Assembly: GCF_003477885.1 (NCBI RefSeq)
Contig: NZ_QUEE01000011.1
Location: 81,920-145,919 of the forward strand
Length of the DNA: 64,000 nucleotides
Origin: Lachnotalea sp. AF33-28
Lineage (GTDB): Bacteria > Bacillota > Clostridia > Lachnospirales > Lachnospiraceae
Direction: 5' to 3'
Numbering within the stretch: position 1 is the first letter of the stretch; each line of letters starts with the position of its first letter. A program made the translations under genes and the position numbers. Below are positions 33,748 to 42,986 of this stretch, piece after piece. The notes beneath the pieces are model-generated. The model was not told the origin of the DNA, ran no database searches, and worked only from the letters and a program-made list of their open reading frames with translations.

Positions 33748-34353
33748 ATGGACCATCAGTTAAAGATGTTATTCCACGGACAGCTGTGTAAAGGGCACCG
33801 GCTAAAGCGTCCGGTGCTGCCGGCTCTGCTTGTATTCATACTGCTATGCCTTACAGGATGCCGTCAAAGCAGCGCTGATAAACCGGTGTTTCAATTTGAC
33901 AGTGAGGGCATCTATGCCGGCTTTTCCTTTGTTCCCGGCCGCTATACGGTAGAGCAGGCCTTAAAAGACGGCTGTTATGTCAGCACGGATGAGGCGGAGG
34001 AAGACTTAAAGGCTGCAAATGACAGGGCCTGGGAAGAGTTTCTCGCGTTGTCGGGAGCAGGCAGGGAATGTTCCATACGTTTTGCCTGGTTTCTCCCGGA
34101 AGGAAACAGCTATGCGGATCTGTTTTATAAAGACGGAACCTTCCACTATTTTCAGAGCGACCACCCGGCCGCGGACAAAGGGTGGACAATGCTTCGGCCC
34201 CTGACAGGGGAGGCGGGCATTCCGAAGAAGGAGCAGACCATCTATGTGTTAACGGACAGCACAGAACTAACTTATGATGATGTGACCTGGTCCATGCTTT
34301 CCAGCGATACCCGCAGCGTAACAAAGATACCGTTTGTATGGCTTCCGATTTAG
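33748..34353 (+). CDS. Unknown lipoprotein of the BlaI-M56 operon
   Basis: The 201-residue protein has a long basic N-region and a lipobox LCLTGC with Cys at residue 38. The mature part (VFQFDSEGIYAGFSFVPGRY early; IYVLTDSTELTYDDVTW late) matches no family I know. An AAAAGGAGGGAG site precedes the ATG. As the third gene after BlaI and the short M56 protein it may provide the missing external sensing function or be the regulated effector; both ideas are inference. Confidence 0.75.
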   Translation: MDHQLKMLFHGQLCKGHRLKRPVLPALLVFILLCLTGCRQSSADKPVFQFDSEGIYAGFSFVPGRYTVEQALKDGCYVSTDEAEEDLKAANDRAWEEFLALSGAGRECSIRFAWFLPEGNSYADLFYKDGTFHYFQSDHPAADKGWTMLRPLTGEAGIPKKEQTIYVLTDSTELTYDDVTWSMLSSDTRSVTKIPFVWLPI

Positions 34354-34376
34354 CCGTCGATTTATAAATGATCATC

Positions 34377-34405
34377 TTGCACAGCGGTTCAAGGTGCGCT
34401 ATGAT
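34377..34405 (+). promoter_or_regulatory. Promoter of the DUF2461 gene
   Basis: TTGCAC and TATGAT are separated by 17 bases. Confidence 0.65.
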
Positions 34406-34446
34406 AGACCCATGAAGTAAAATACAGCATTTGTGGGAGGTTTTGT

Positions 34447-35157
34447 ATGCCGTTTTCATCCGAGACAATCCGGTTTCTTACTGAAAATAGACGCCAAAAC
34501 AGCAGGGCGTGGTTTGAGGAACACAGGGAAGAGTATGAGCTGTATGTGATGGAGCCGTTAAAGGAGCTGACGGCGGCATTAGGCCCTTATATGCGCCAGA
34601 TCGATGAAGAACTGACGGTTGAACCGCGCGTGGACCGCACGATCAGCCGCATCCGCAGGGACACAAGATTTTCCAGAGACAAATCCCTCTATCGGGACAA
34701 TATGTGGATTATTTTTAAGAGAGGTCAGATGCACGGCACGGCTGTGCCCGGATTTTACTTCGAATTCGGGCCGGAAGGATACAGTTACGGATGTGGGTTT
34801 TATGCGGCCTCCCCCAGCTATATGGATACAATGCGTTCGCTGATTCTGCAGGGATGCAGCCAGTTTGAGGATGCCCGCAGGGCGTATGAGTCCCAGCAGA
34901 CCTTTGTGATGGAAGGAGAGAAGTACAAACGTCCCCATTATAGAGAACTGCCGGAAAATCTAAGGGACTGGCTGGAACGCCGCGGAATCTGCTTCTGTGC
35001 GGATTATGAAGGGCTGGAAACGATGTATGAGCAGGATCTTTGGAAAAAGATCAGGGACGATCTGCGGCTTGTGATACCGATCTATGATTTTCTGCTTCTG
35101 GTGTCTCAGACAGAAAGCCGGCAGAAACCGGAAGCCGCTATAAAACAGTTTTTATAA
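34447..35157 (+). CDS. DUF2461 (TIGR02453) family protein
   Basis: The 236-residue protein contains FLTENRRQNSRAWFEEHREE at the start and ISRIRRDTRFSRDKSLYRDN near residue 68, the signature of the widespread DUF2461 family. Its biochemical function is unknown. No signal peptide or membrane segment is seen. The ATG follows GGGAGG. It forms a single-gene unit that ends at a strong shared terminator. Confidence 0.85.
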   Translation: MPFSSETIRFLTENRRQNSRAWFEEHREEYELYVMEPLKELTAALGPYMRQIDEELTVEPRVDRTISRIRRDTRFSRDKSLYRDNMWIIFKRGQMHGTAVPGFYFEFGPEGYSYGCGFYAASPSYMDTMRSLILQGCSQFEDARRAYESQQTFVMEGEKYKRPHYRELPENLRDWLERRGICFCADYEGLETMYEQDLWKKIRDDLRLVIPIYDFLLLVSQTESRQKPEAAIKQFL

Positions 35158-35160
35158 ATA

Positions 35161-35231
35161 AAAAGAGCGCCGGCATCTTTATACCGCTTCTGTAATCACA
35201 TGGGAGCGGTATAAAAAATGCCGGCGCTTTT
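35161..35231. terminator. Bidirectional terminator between convergent genes
   Basis: AGCGCCGGCAT and TTTATACCGCT pair with AGCGGTATAAA and ATGCCGGCGCT, with AAAA before and TTTT after. It serves the DUF2461 gene and the MFS gene on the other strand. Confidence 0.9.
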
Positions 35232-35279
35232 CGATGCATGGAGGAAAATTATTTCCGGCGGGCAGCCGTTTTTGCCTGT

Positions 35280-36575
35280 TTAATCCTCGATATCAAACGC
35301 CTCCAGCCTGCTCTTTGGAGGGATGGGTCTGCTGTCCCCGTGCTTTACAAACAGCATGGTGAAAAAAGCGGCTGCAACGAACAGCGCGGCGTAGGGAAAC
35401 AGCGTGTGGTATCCTATATGCTCCAGCAGCGCACCGGAAAAAATCGGGGTCACGATCTGCGCCGCCATGGAAAAAGTGTAATAAAAGCCGGTATATTTGC
35501 CGATATCGCTCCCTCTGCTCATCTCAACAACCATGGGATAGGAGTTTACATTGATGGCCGCCCAGGCCACACCCACCAGCATAAACAGCAGATTGACCGC
35601 CGGATGGTAATGCCTGATGAAGGCGCCTATACCAAACATGGAAAACAGAAGTGCGACTCCCATCAGTATGGTCTTTTTTCTGCCGATTTTCGATGCCAGC
35701 GCGCCCACCGGTATATACGAAACAATCGCCGCCACCGTGGCCACCAGCAGGCAGTTCGCAAAGCCTCCACCCTCGATTCCCCAGTAGATCTGTGCGTATT
35801 TGGAAAATGCGCTGGTCACCGCGTTATAACCCATAAACCAGAAAGCCACTGACAGAAGTATGAGCACTAGGCTTTTTCTCACATCCGCAGGCATGGGAGC
35901 GGGCTTACTGCCCGGCTCTGCCGCTTCGCTAAGGTCGGGTTCCGGCTCTAAGGTGAGCTCTAGTTCCTCCCTTTGCCGGCGCAGCGGATTTTCACGAATC
36001 TTTAAAAGCAGCACAGCAACGGCGGTCACCATGACCAGAGCCACGATCAGGAAAATCGGTAAGTAATCCGGCTTTCCCTCCTTTGTGACAAGCGTTGAGA
36101 TCAGCAGCAGGGAAATCACGCCGCCCACAGCCCCCATGAGGTTGATGATGGCGTTGGCCTTGGATCTAAGCGGCTTGGGGGTGACATCCGGCATCAGGGA
36201 AACAGCCGGTGAGCGGTAGGTGGACATGGCGAGCAGCGTTACCATCAGGGCGCCGGCAAACAGCGGGAGAGACAGGCGGTTATCCGCCACAGGAATCAGC
36301 AGCATGGAGATGACTGCAATGCCTGTGCCCGCCAGGATAAACGGGGTCCTCTTGCCGAGGGGCGTATGTACCTTATCGGACAGCGTGCCAAACAGCGGCA
36401 GCATAAAAAGCGCCAGCACATTATCCGCGGCCATCACAAACCCCGCAATGGTATCGCTGATCTGAAAGGTGTTTTTCAAAATTAAGGGGATGATGCTGTC
36501 GTAGAGCTGCCAGAAAGCGCTGATCGATAGAAAGGCCAGCCCGACGAGAATGGTTCGTTTGGTATTCAGCTTCAT
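35280..36575 (-). CDS. MFS transporter, SLC45-like
   Basis: The 431-residue protein has twelve predicted membrane segments with a charged central loop (about 205-240, rich in Glu and Pro). MLPLFGTLSDKVHTPLGKRT holds an SLC45/GPH-type loop motif and MSTYRSPAVSLMPDVTP follows helix 4. Relatives move sugars such as sucrose or maltose with protons. The ATG on the minus strand follows GGGAGGACC. No sugar gene is adjacent, so the substrate is open. Confidence 0.85.
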   Translation of the reverse strand: MKLNTKRTILVGLAFLSISAFWQLYDSIIPLILKNTFQISDTIAGFVMAADNVLALFMLPLFGTLSDKVHTPLGKRTPFILAGTGIAVISMLLIPVADNRLSLPLFAGALMVTLLAMSTYRSPAVSLMPDVTPKPLRSKANAIINLMGAVGGVISLLLISTLVTKEGKPDYLPIFLIVALVMVTAVAVLLLKIRENPLRRQREELELTLEPEPDLSEAAEPGSKPAPMPADVRKSLVLILLSVAFWFMGYNAVTSAFSKYAQIYWGIEGGGFANCLLVATVAAIVSYIPVGALASKIGRKKTILMGVALLFSMFGIGAFIRHYHPAVNLLFMLVGVAWAAINVNSYPMVVEMSRGSDIGKYTGFYYTFSMAAQIVTPIFSGALLEHIGYHTLFPYAALFVAAAFFTMLFVKHGDSRPIPPKSRLEAFDIED

Positions 36576-36702
36576 AGAGGTCCTCCCTGTTCCTAAGAAA
36601 TTATAAAACTAATTAACTTCATTATATCTTACCGGATGAATATTAGGAAGAGAATTTCCAAAGATCATTCTTATTTTTTCCCGCCGTCTGAACTGTTACA
36701 AT

Positions 36703-36731
36703 TTGACAGATGCCCCGCCAGGTATTAGACT
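36703..36731 (+). promoter_or_regulatory. Promoter of the gene at 36838
   Basis: TTGACA and TAGACT are separated by 17 bases. Confidence 0.7.
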
Positions 36732-36837
36732 GGAAGCAGAATACATAAGCGCACAGGACTGATTCTGCAGATGAACTTTTGCGCGCAGATGACAGCAGCC
36801 TGTGCTGTGACAAAGTAAAATCAGGGGAGGAATTGAT

Positions 36838-37620
36838 ATGTCTGGAAAAACTGGAAAACCCGGAGGCCTGTTTGGCTCTAAAAAAAACATGAGGGCGCTG
36901 ATGGTGGTGCTGCTGTTTTTACTGCTGGTGATCATGCTCATGGCCGGAAATCCCGAGTCGCCGCTCTATAAGCAGCTTACGGCACAGCCCGTGGCTGTAC
37001 AGGTGCTGGCTGTGGCGGTCTTTGCCGCCGCTGCCATCGCTTTAATGATCGGCTTTATCAGAACAAAACCCGGCGTGATGGAGGACCCGTCCAAAGTGCT
37101 GAAGGAGCATTCCGTATTTGTACATAAAGGCCTCACTCTGCCGGACAGGGAAAAGGTGAAAAATTTCTTAAAGGCCGCCGGTTTCGCATTCTTTGAAGAT
37201 GACAAAGTCATGATCGGCATTTATTTCTACGATGCCGCAGGCCCTCTTACAAAAGCGCAGTATCTGTACAGTTATGTGGTGCTCCCCTGTGACATGACGG
37301 AGGAAGAGTTCTTAAAGGAATATAATGAAAAAATCCGGGAAATGACGGTAAAGCACATGAAGGGAAAACGCAATCTGGGCTATATCATTGCCTCTCCGAT
37401 TTTTTGTTACTGGGGCAGCAATCCTTCAGAGGCTGTGCTCGAAAAGTGCCGCTGCGGCATTGACAAAGCCGCCGGAAAGCTGCTTGCCACCTTTTCCTAC
37501 GCGGTGGATCCGGAAGCCGGAATCCTGTATTATGCCGAATATTTAAATAAGATAGAGGATGAGTACATGATTTCTTATCATAAAATTGTGGAATGGATGG
37601 AACGGCTGTACCATATTTGA
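36838..37620 (+). CDS. Membrane protein of unknown function
   Basis: The 260-residue protein has two hydrophobic segments (about 19-40 and 53-75) followed by a soluble domain of about 185 residues with no family I recognise (GIYFYDAAGPLTKAQYLYSY is a typical stretch). The ATG follows GGGGAGG. Its stop codon is the last base before the end of the palindromic repeat element: the element's first bases GTTAC follow TGA directly. The element may therefore supply the 3' end of this transcript, or its insertion may have trimmed the gene. Confidence 0.75.
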   Translation: MSGKTGKPGGLFGSKKNMRALMVVLLFLLLVIMLMAGNPESPLYKQLTAQPVAVQVLAVAVFAAAAIALMIGFIRTKPGVMEDPSKVLKEHSVFVHKGLTLPDREKVKNFLKAAGFAFFEDDKVMIGIYFYDAAGPLTKAQYLYSYVVLPCDMTEEEFLKEYNEKIREMTVKHMKGKRNLGYIIASPIFCYWGSNPSEAVLEKCRCGIDKAAGKLLATFSYAVDPEAGILYYAEYLNKIEDEYMISYHKIVEWMERLYHI

Positions 37621-37829
37621 GTTACAGTTCTCATGGCTGTCGTAAACCTTCCGCGTAAGGCAGGCCAGAGTATGGTCTTCATAGGGACGCGCTCTCGCTC
37701 CGTGAAGCGCGCAGCGGTTCTAACGCTGCAAACTACGCAGCGAAAGAACCGGCGGGCTTCGAGGGATCCCAATGAGGACCATACTCTGGCCTGTCTTACA
37801 CTGCTTTATCGGCAGCCGTGAATAGTAAC
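37621..37829 (+). repeat. Palindromic repeat element, copy 1
   Basis: The 209-bp element has imperfect terminal inverted repeats (GTTACAGTTCTCATGGCTG at the left; CAGCCGTGAATAGTAAC at the right) and an inner pair (CCAGAGTATGGTC and GGACCATACTCTGG). The core contains further hairpins: CGGTTCTAACGCTGC with GCAGCGAAAGAACCG, and a GCGCTCTCGCTCC segment. A second copy in the opposite orientation is at 59745-59951 with a nearly identical core of about 125 bases. No transposase frame is inside, so it resembles a MITE or REP-like element. Confidence 0.85.
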
Positions 37830-37854
37830 ATAAGAACATATATTCGGAAGCCTC

Positions 37855-37883
37855 TTGACGGTGCCGAATTTCTCTGTTATACT
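37855..37883 (+). promoter_or_regulatory. Promoter of the acetyltransferase gene
   Basis: TTGACG and TATACT are separated by 17 bases. The leader then contains a stem GGACAGT/ACTGTCC (37911-37934). Confidence 0.75.
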
Positions 37884-37989
37884 TTGACAGGATTACAGCG
37901 GGACGAAGCGGGACAGTACCGACAGGCACTGTCCTTTGTGTTCTGCAATGCGGTAAGATTTATACATAATTCAGTCAGGAGATTGAGGT

Positions 37990-38499
37990 ATGAAAATTGA
38001 ATTAAAACAGCTTTCACCCCAAAATGGTATAGCCGAGTATCAAATGCTGCAGGAGATTGGAAGCAATGAAAACGGTTTTACCAATGAAGTGAATGGAATG
38101 TCTTTTAATCAGTATAAAGAATGGTTAATTCAACAAGACGATTATTCAAGAGCACAAAACATGCCTGAAAACTATATTCCGCAAACGACGTATTTCTTCT
38201 ACATTGATGAGCAACCTGTCGGAATAGCGAGAATACGGCATTATTCGAGTGAGTTTTTAGAAAAGCAGGGTGTCGGGAATTTTGGATATGGCATTGCGAA
38301 AACATATCGTGGAAGAGGATATGGAAATGCATTGTTTATTGAAGTATTGAAAAAATGTAAATTACTTGGATATTCTAAAATAAAGTCGTTTGTTCATGCG
38401 GATAATATAGCGTCTAATAGAGTGTTCACAAAGAATGGCGCAGTTTTAACAGGTGTTTTTAACGGAGTAAAAAATATTTACGAAACAGCAGTTGATTAA
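37990..38499 (+). CDS. GNAT-family N-acetyltransferase
   Basis: The 169-residue protein has the GNAT acetyl-CoA motif GYGIAKTYRGRGYGNALF near residue 100 and the following VHADNIASNRVF helix. The acceptor is unknown. The gene is clearly AT-richer than its neighbours, with many AAA, AAT and ATA codons, and it sits directly behind the palindromic repeat, so it was probably acquired by transfer. Topoisomerase IV genes follow 26 bases later and may be read from the same promoter. Confidence 0.88.
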   Translation: MKIELKQLSPQNGIAEYQMLQEIGSNENGFTNEVNGMSFNQYKEWLIQQDDYSRAQNMPENYIPQTTYFFYIDEQPVGIARIRHYSSEFLEKQGVGNFGYGIAKTYRGRGYGNALFIEVLKKCKLLGYSKIKSFVHADNIASNRVFTKNGAVLTGVFNGVKNIYETAVD

Positions 38500-38524
38500 T
38501 ATGGCAATATAGTTGGAGGTACGT

Positions 38525-40435
38525 ATGGCAAAATATAATGCAGACAGCATTACGGTTCTGGAAGGCCTTGAGGCGGTCAGGAGGCGGCCGGGGATGTATA
38601 TCGGCAACACTGGGAGCAGGGGGCTGAACCATCTGGTCTATGAGATCGTGGATAACGCGGTGGACGAGCATTTGGCCGGATACTGCGATAAAATAACAGT
38701 GACGCTGCAGAAAGACGGGTATGCATCTGTGGAGGACAATGGCCGCGGAATCCCGGTGGATATGCATCAGAAAGGCGTTTCCGCGGAGCGGGTCGTTTTT
38801 ACCACGCTGCATGCGGGCGGCAAATTTGACAACACATCCTACAAGGTTTCCGGCGGACTGCACGGAGTGGGTTCATCGGTTGTTAATGCGCTCTCAGAGG
38901 AGATGGAGGTGTTTGTCTATCAGGGCGGGAAGATTTACCGCGATCTCTATCACCGCGGGATTCCTACGCTGGAACTTGAAGACGGGCTGCTCCCCGTGAT
39001 TGGAAAGACCAGAAAATCAGGCACATGTATCCGCTTTCTGCCGGATGATACGATCTTTGAACGGATCCGCTTTAAGGCGGAACACATCCGAAACCGCCTC
39101 CATGAAGTGGCTTATCTGAACCCGGGGTTAACCATCCTGTTTCGCAACGAAAGAGCCGGCGAAGAGGAAGAAATCGAATTTCACGAGTCAGAAGGCATCA
39201 AAGGATATCTGAAAGAGCTGAATAAAGGCAAAAATCCCAGCTGTGAACCAATCTATGTGAAGTCCGTATCCGAGGGGATCGAGGTGGAACTGGCCCTGCA
39301 GTTTACGGATTCCTTTGAAGAAGAGATTCTGGGCTTCTGTAACAATATAAATACGGTGGAGGGCGGCACCCATATTACAGGCTTTAAAGCCAGGTATACG
39401 GCGCTTATCAACTCCTACGCCAGAGAACTCGGCACCCTGAAGGAAAAGGATAATAATTTTACCGGCGCGGATACCAGATGCGGCATGACGGCGATCCTCG
39501 CGATCAAGCATCCGGACCCCCAGTTTGAAGGGCAGACGAAAACAAAGCTTGGCAGCACGGATGCGACCAGAGCGGTTTCCAATGTGATCGGGGATGAGTT
39601 GACCCTGTATTTTGATAAACATCTGGACGCTTTAAAAGCCTGCATATCCTGTGCGGAGCGGTCGGCCAAGATCCGCAGGGCCGAGGAACGGACCAGAAGC
39701 AATCTGCTTTCAAAGCCGGTGTTCTCATTTGATGGCAACGGAAAACTGGCAAACTGTGAGAGCAGGGATGCTTCGATGAACGAAATCTTCATCGTGGAAG
39801 GCGATTCGGCCGGGGGATCGGCCAAGACAGCAAGAAACCGAAGGCATCAGGCGATCCTGCCGATCCGCGGCAAGATATTGAATGTGGAAAAAGCCTCCAT
39901 GGATAAAGTGCTTGCTAACCTGGAGATCAAGTCCATGATCGAAGCATTTGGCTGCGGCTTCAGCGAAGGTTATGGGCATGACTTTGATATCACGCGATTA
40001 AAGTATGATAAGATCATCATCATGACCGATGCGGATGTGGACGGCTCCCATATCGCCACACTGCTTTTGACATTCTTTTACCGTTTTATGCCGGAGCTCA
40101 TCACAGAGGGACATGTGTATCTGGCCACACCGCCTCTGTATAAGGCAATCCCTAAAAAAGGTCCGGAAGAATATCTGTATGACGATGCCGCTTTGGAACG
40201 CTACAAAAAGAAACATAAGGAATTTCATCTTCAGAGATACAAAGGTCTCGGGGAAATGGATGCTGAGCAGCTCTGGGAAACCACGATGGACCCGGAGCAC
40301 CGTGTGCTAAGACAGGTCAGCGTGGAGGATGCCTATCTGGCGGGACATATGACGGGGGTTCTGATGGGTACGGATGTGGTGCCGCGCAAACAGTTCATTC
40401 ATGACAACGCCTCCATGGCGGATTTGGATGTCTGA
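38525..40435 (+). CDS. parE: DNA topoisomerase IV subunit B
   Basis: The 636-residue protein shows the GHKL ATPase start (LEGLEAVRRRPGMYIGNTG, then EIVDNAVDEHLAGY), the transducer domain, and the TOPRIM motif EIFIVEGDSAGGSAK near residue 420 with DADVDGSHI. It is the ATP-driven half of a type II topoisomerase that decatenates chromosomes. ATG 38525 follows GGAGG; the frame is open 12 bases further to a TTG inside that site. The partner subunit follows. Assignment to topoisomerase IV over gyrase rests mainly on the partner. Confidence 0.85.
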   Translation: MAKYNADSITVLEGLEAVRRRPGMYIGNTGSRGLNHLVYEIVDNAVDEHLAGYCDKITVTLQKDGYASVEDNGRGIPVDMHQKGVSAERVVFTTLHAGGKFDNTSYKVSGGLHGVGSSVVNALSEEMEVFVYQGGKIYRDLYHRGIPTLELEDGLLPVIGKTRKSGTCIRFLPDDTIFERIRFKAEHIRNRLHEVAYLNPGLTILFRNERAGEEEEIEFHESEGIKGYLKELNKGKNPSCEPIYVKSVSEGIEVELALQFTDSFEEEILGFCNNINTVEGGTHITGFKARYTALINSYARELGTLKEKDNNFTGADTRCGMTAILAIKHPDPQFEGQTKTKLGSTDATRAVSNVIGDELTLYFDKHLDALKACISCAERSAKIRRAEERTRSNLLSKPVFSFDGNGKLANCESRDASMNEIFIVEGDSAGGSAKTARNRRHQAILPIRGKILNVEKASMDKVLANLEIKSMIEAFGCGFSEGYGHDFDITRLKYDKIIIMTDADVDGSHIATLLLTFFYRFMPELITEGHVYLATPPLYKAIPKKGPEEYLYDDAALERYKKKHKEFHLQRYKGLGEMDAEQLWETTMDPEHRVLRQVSVEDAYLAGHMTGVLMGTDVVPRKQFIHDNASMADLDV

Positions 40436-40544
40436 CCTTATGGGTTCATACGGCGCATCTTCTTGACCGAAAAGGCCGGTCACCGTTGTCAGAAACCGTT
40501 ACAGTTAATTAAGGAAGATAGATTATGAGGAAACGGAGAGAAAT

Positions 40545-42770
40545 ATGTCAGAGAAAATAGTGCAGACAGAATACAGCGAGGTAATGCAGAAATCCTATAT
40601 TGATTATGCCATGTCGGTGATTACCGCCAGGGCGCTGCCGGATGTCAGAGACGGATTAAAGCCGGTGCAGCGCCGCATCCTGTACGCGATGGACGAGCTT
40701 GGCACCCATCATGACAAACCTCACCGAAAGTCCGCCCGTATTGTGGGCGATACCATGGGCAAATATCATCCTCATGGGGATGCATCCATCTATGACGCCA
40801 TGGTAGTAATGGCTCAGGATTTCAAAAAGAGCCTGCCTTTAGTGGATCCGCACGGCAATTTCGGTTCGATCGAAGGGGATGGCGCCGCCGCGGCCAGGTA
40901 CACAGAGGCCAGACTGCAGGAGATCACGGATGCAGCGTTTCTCGCCGACCTGGATAAAAATGTGGTGGATATGATCCCGAACTTTGACGGCACGGAAAAG
41001 GAGCCGAGCGTGCTTCCGGTTAAAATCCCGAACCTGCTTATAAGCGGCGCTGACGGCATCGCTGTAGGCATGACGACCAGCATCCCTTCTCATAATCTGG
41101 AAGAGGCGGTCGATGCGTCCGTTGCCTGCCTGAAAAACCCGGATATTACGGTACATGAGCTGATGGAGTATATCAAGGGTCCGGACTGGGCTACCGGCGG
41201 CATTGTGATTAACCAGGCGGATCTGGAAGAAATTTATACCAGCGGAAATGGCAAGATTAAAGTGCGGGGCCGGGTGGAATTTGAAAAAGGAAAACGGGAA
41301 AGAGACCGTCTGGTAATCACGGAGATCCCGCCCACTATGGTCGGCAGCGGGCTTACGAAGTTTTTTATCGATCTGTCCGAACTGATCGGGAAAAAGCAGC
41401 TTCCGGAGATCACCGATGTATCCAATATGTCCGATAAGGACGGTATCCGCATCGTGCTGGAGGTGAAGAGGGGCGCCGACATAGAACGGGTGAAAAATAT
41501 CCTCTATAAGAAAACCAAACTCGAAGATACCTTCGGCGTCAATATGCTGGCGATCGTGGACGGAAGGCCGGAGACACTGTCTTTAAAAGCAATCCTGACG
41601 AAACATCTGGATTTCATGGTGGAAGTCAATACCAGAAAGTTTGCGACGCTGCTGGAGAAGGAGAAGGACAGAAAAGAGGTGCAGGAAGGTCTGATCAGGG
41701 CCATCGATATCATCGATTTGATCATTGAAATCATCCGGGGCAGCAAATCCATCCGCGAGGCGAAGGATTGCCTGATGGGACTGCCTAATCAGGTGAATTT
41801 TAAGTCCGCGGGGTCGAGGAAGGAAGCCGCGCAGCTGCATTTTACGGAGGTACAGGCCACCGCCATTTTAGAGCTTCGCCTTTCAAAGCTGATCAATCTG
41901 GAAATCCTCGCTCTGGAAAAGGAATACCGTCAGACAGTCGCTAAGATCGCGCGCTATGAAAAGATCCTTTCCGATAAAAATGCCATGAAAAGAACGATCT
42001 GCGAGGATCTGGAAGATATAAAGCATAAATTTCCGATGGAGCGCAGGACGGAGATTACCAATCAGACCGGAGCTGTGGCCGTGGAGGCAAAGGTGGAGGA
42101 GCAGGATCTCATTTTTACCATGAACCGGTTTGGATATGTCAAGCTTCTGGATACTGCCACCTATGAACGCAACAGAGAAACGGTTGAGGCGGAAAACCGG
42201 ACGGTAGTTCCGGTTAAAAATACCGATAAAGCCGTATTCTTTACGGATGCGGGCTATGCCTATCAGGTGAAGGCCATGGATATCCCATTGGCCAAACTGC
42301 GGGATAAGGGAGTTCATATTGAGACACTTTTATCCTATAAGACGGAGGAGGAATCCATCCTTTATACCTCTTCCATGGAGAATCTGAAGCAGTCCGACCT
42401 GGTCTTTATCACCCGATCGGGCCTGGGCAAGATCGTAAAGGGCACCGAATTCGATACAAATGTGCGGGCAGTGGCGGGTACAAAGCTGACGGACGGTGAT
42501 CAGGTGGCCGAAATATGGCTCAATGAAGGGCGGCAGTTCGTATTGCAGACGGAAAAAGGTTACTTCCTCCGTCTGACTGCAGACCAGCTGCCGGAGATGA
42601 AAAAAAATGCACTTGGAAATAAATGCATAACTATGGGTAAAGATGACATGGTGAAAGCCATTTATGTGCTTGAAAACGGCCATGAAACCATAAACTATAA
42701 CGGAAAAGAGCTGGATCTGATGAGTGTAAAGCCTGGGAAAAGGGGGCAGACCGGCGTAAAAAAGAAGTAA
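40545..42770 (+). CDS. parC: DNA topoisomerase IV subunit A
   Basis: The 741-residue protein starts with the breakage-reunion domain (RALPDVRDGLKPVQRRILYA) and has the active-site Tyr in AAAARYTEARL near residue 121. The C-terminal beta-propeller is shorter and lacks the QRRGGKG box that defines gyrase A, so it is topoisomerase IV-like. The ATG follows CGGAGAG. The 110-base gap from parE holds a small stem (TGACCG/CGGTCA, about 40468) and no clear promoter. Confidence 0.87.
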   Translation: MSEKIVQTEYSEVMQKSYIDYAMSVITARALPDVRDGLKPVQRRILYAMDELGTHHDKPHRKSARIVGDTMGKYHPHGDASIYDAMVVMAQDFKKSLPLVDPHGNFGSIEGDGAAAARYTEARLQEITDAAFLADLDKNVVDMIPNFDGTEKEPSVLPVKIPNLLISGADGIAVGMTTSIPSHNLEEAVDASVACLKNPDITVHELMEYIKGPDWATGGIVINQADLEEIYTSGNGKIKVRGRVEFEKGKRERDRLVITEIPPTMVGSGLTKFFIDLSELIGKKQLPEITDVSNMSDKDGIRIVLEVKRGADIERVKNILYKKTKLEDTFGVNMLAIVDGRPETLSLKAILTKHLDFMVEVNTRKFATLLEKEKDRKEVQEGLIRAIDIIDLIIEIIRGSKSIREAKDCLMGLPNQVNFKSAGSRKEAAQLHFTEVQATAILELRLSKLINLEILALEKEYRQTVAKIARYEKILSDKNAMKRTICEDLEDIKHKFPMERRTEITNQTGAVAVEAKVEEQDLIFTMNRFGYVKLLDTATYERNRETVEAENRTVVPVKNTDKAVFFTDAGYAYQVKAMDIPLAKLRDKGVHIETLLSYKTEEESILYTSSMENLKQSDLVFITRSGLGKIVKGTEFDTNVRAVAGTKLTDGDQVAEIWLNEGRQFVLQTEKGYFLRLTADQLPEMKKNALGNKCITMGKDDMVKAIYVLENGHETINYNGKELDLMSVKPGKRGQTGVKKK

Positions 42771-42823
42771 AATCAGGAAAATTCGCAAGGAAAAAATATG
42801 AGCTTCTTTACAGATTTAACCAT

Positions 42824-42850
42824 ATACAGGCCCGCAATGCGGGCCTGTAT
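42824..42850 (+). terminator. Terminator after parC
   Basis: ATACAGGCCCGC pairs perfectly with GCGGGCCTGTAT around AAT, followed by ATTTAT. Confidence 0.8.
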
Positions 42851-42931
42851 ATTTATGCAGACTTACAATAATTTTTGAAATGTTCAAATAGTACAGTAAA
42901 GATAAAACAATTGTTTTTATACTTGTTGAAA

Positions 42932-42960
42932 TTGACAATAAATGCGATTTAGTATATAAT
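42932..42960 (+). promoter_or_regulatory. Consensus sigma-A promoter
   Basis: TTGACA and TATAAT, both perfect, are separated by 17 bases. It drives a leader of about 180 bases to the gene at 43149. Confidence 0.9.
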
Positions 42961-42986
42961 CGATTTCAAGATATGCCTGAATACCC

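Noticed and set aside
35238..35852. 204-codon frame opposite the SLC45-like MFS gene
   Set aside because: Composition is typical of an antisense shadow (His, Arg, Gln rich) and it starts inside the shared terminator region.
38525..42770. Assignment of the topoisomerase pair as gyrase
   Set aside because: The A subunit lacks the gyrase QRRGGKG box and has a short C-terminal domain, so topoisomerase IV is preferred, though a second-gyrase label cannot be excluded fully.
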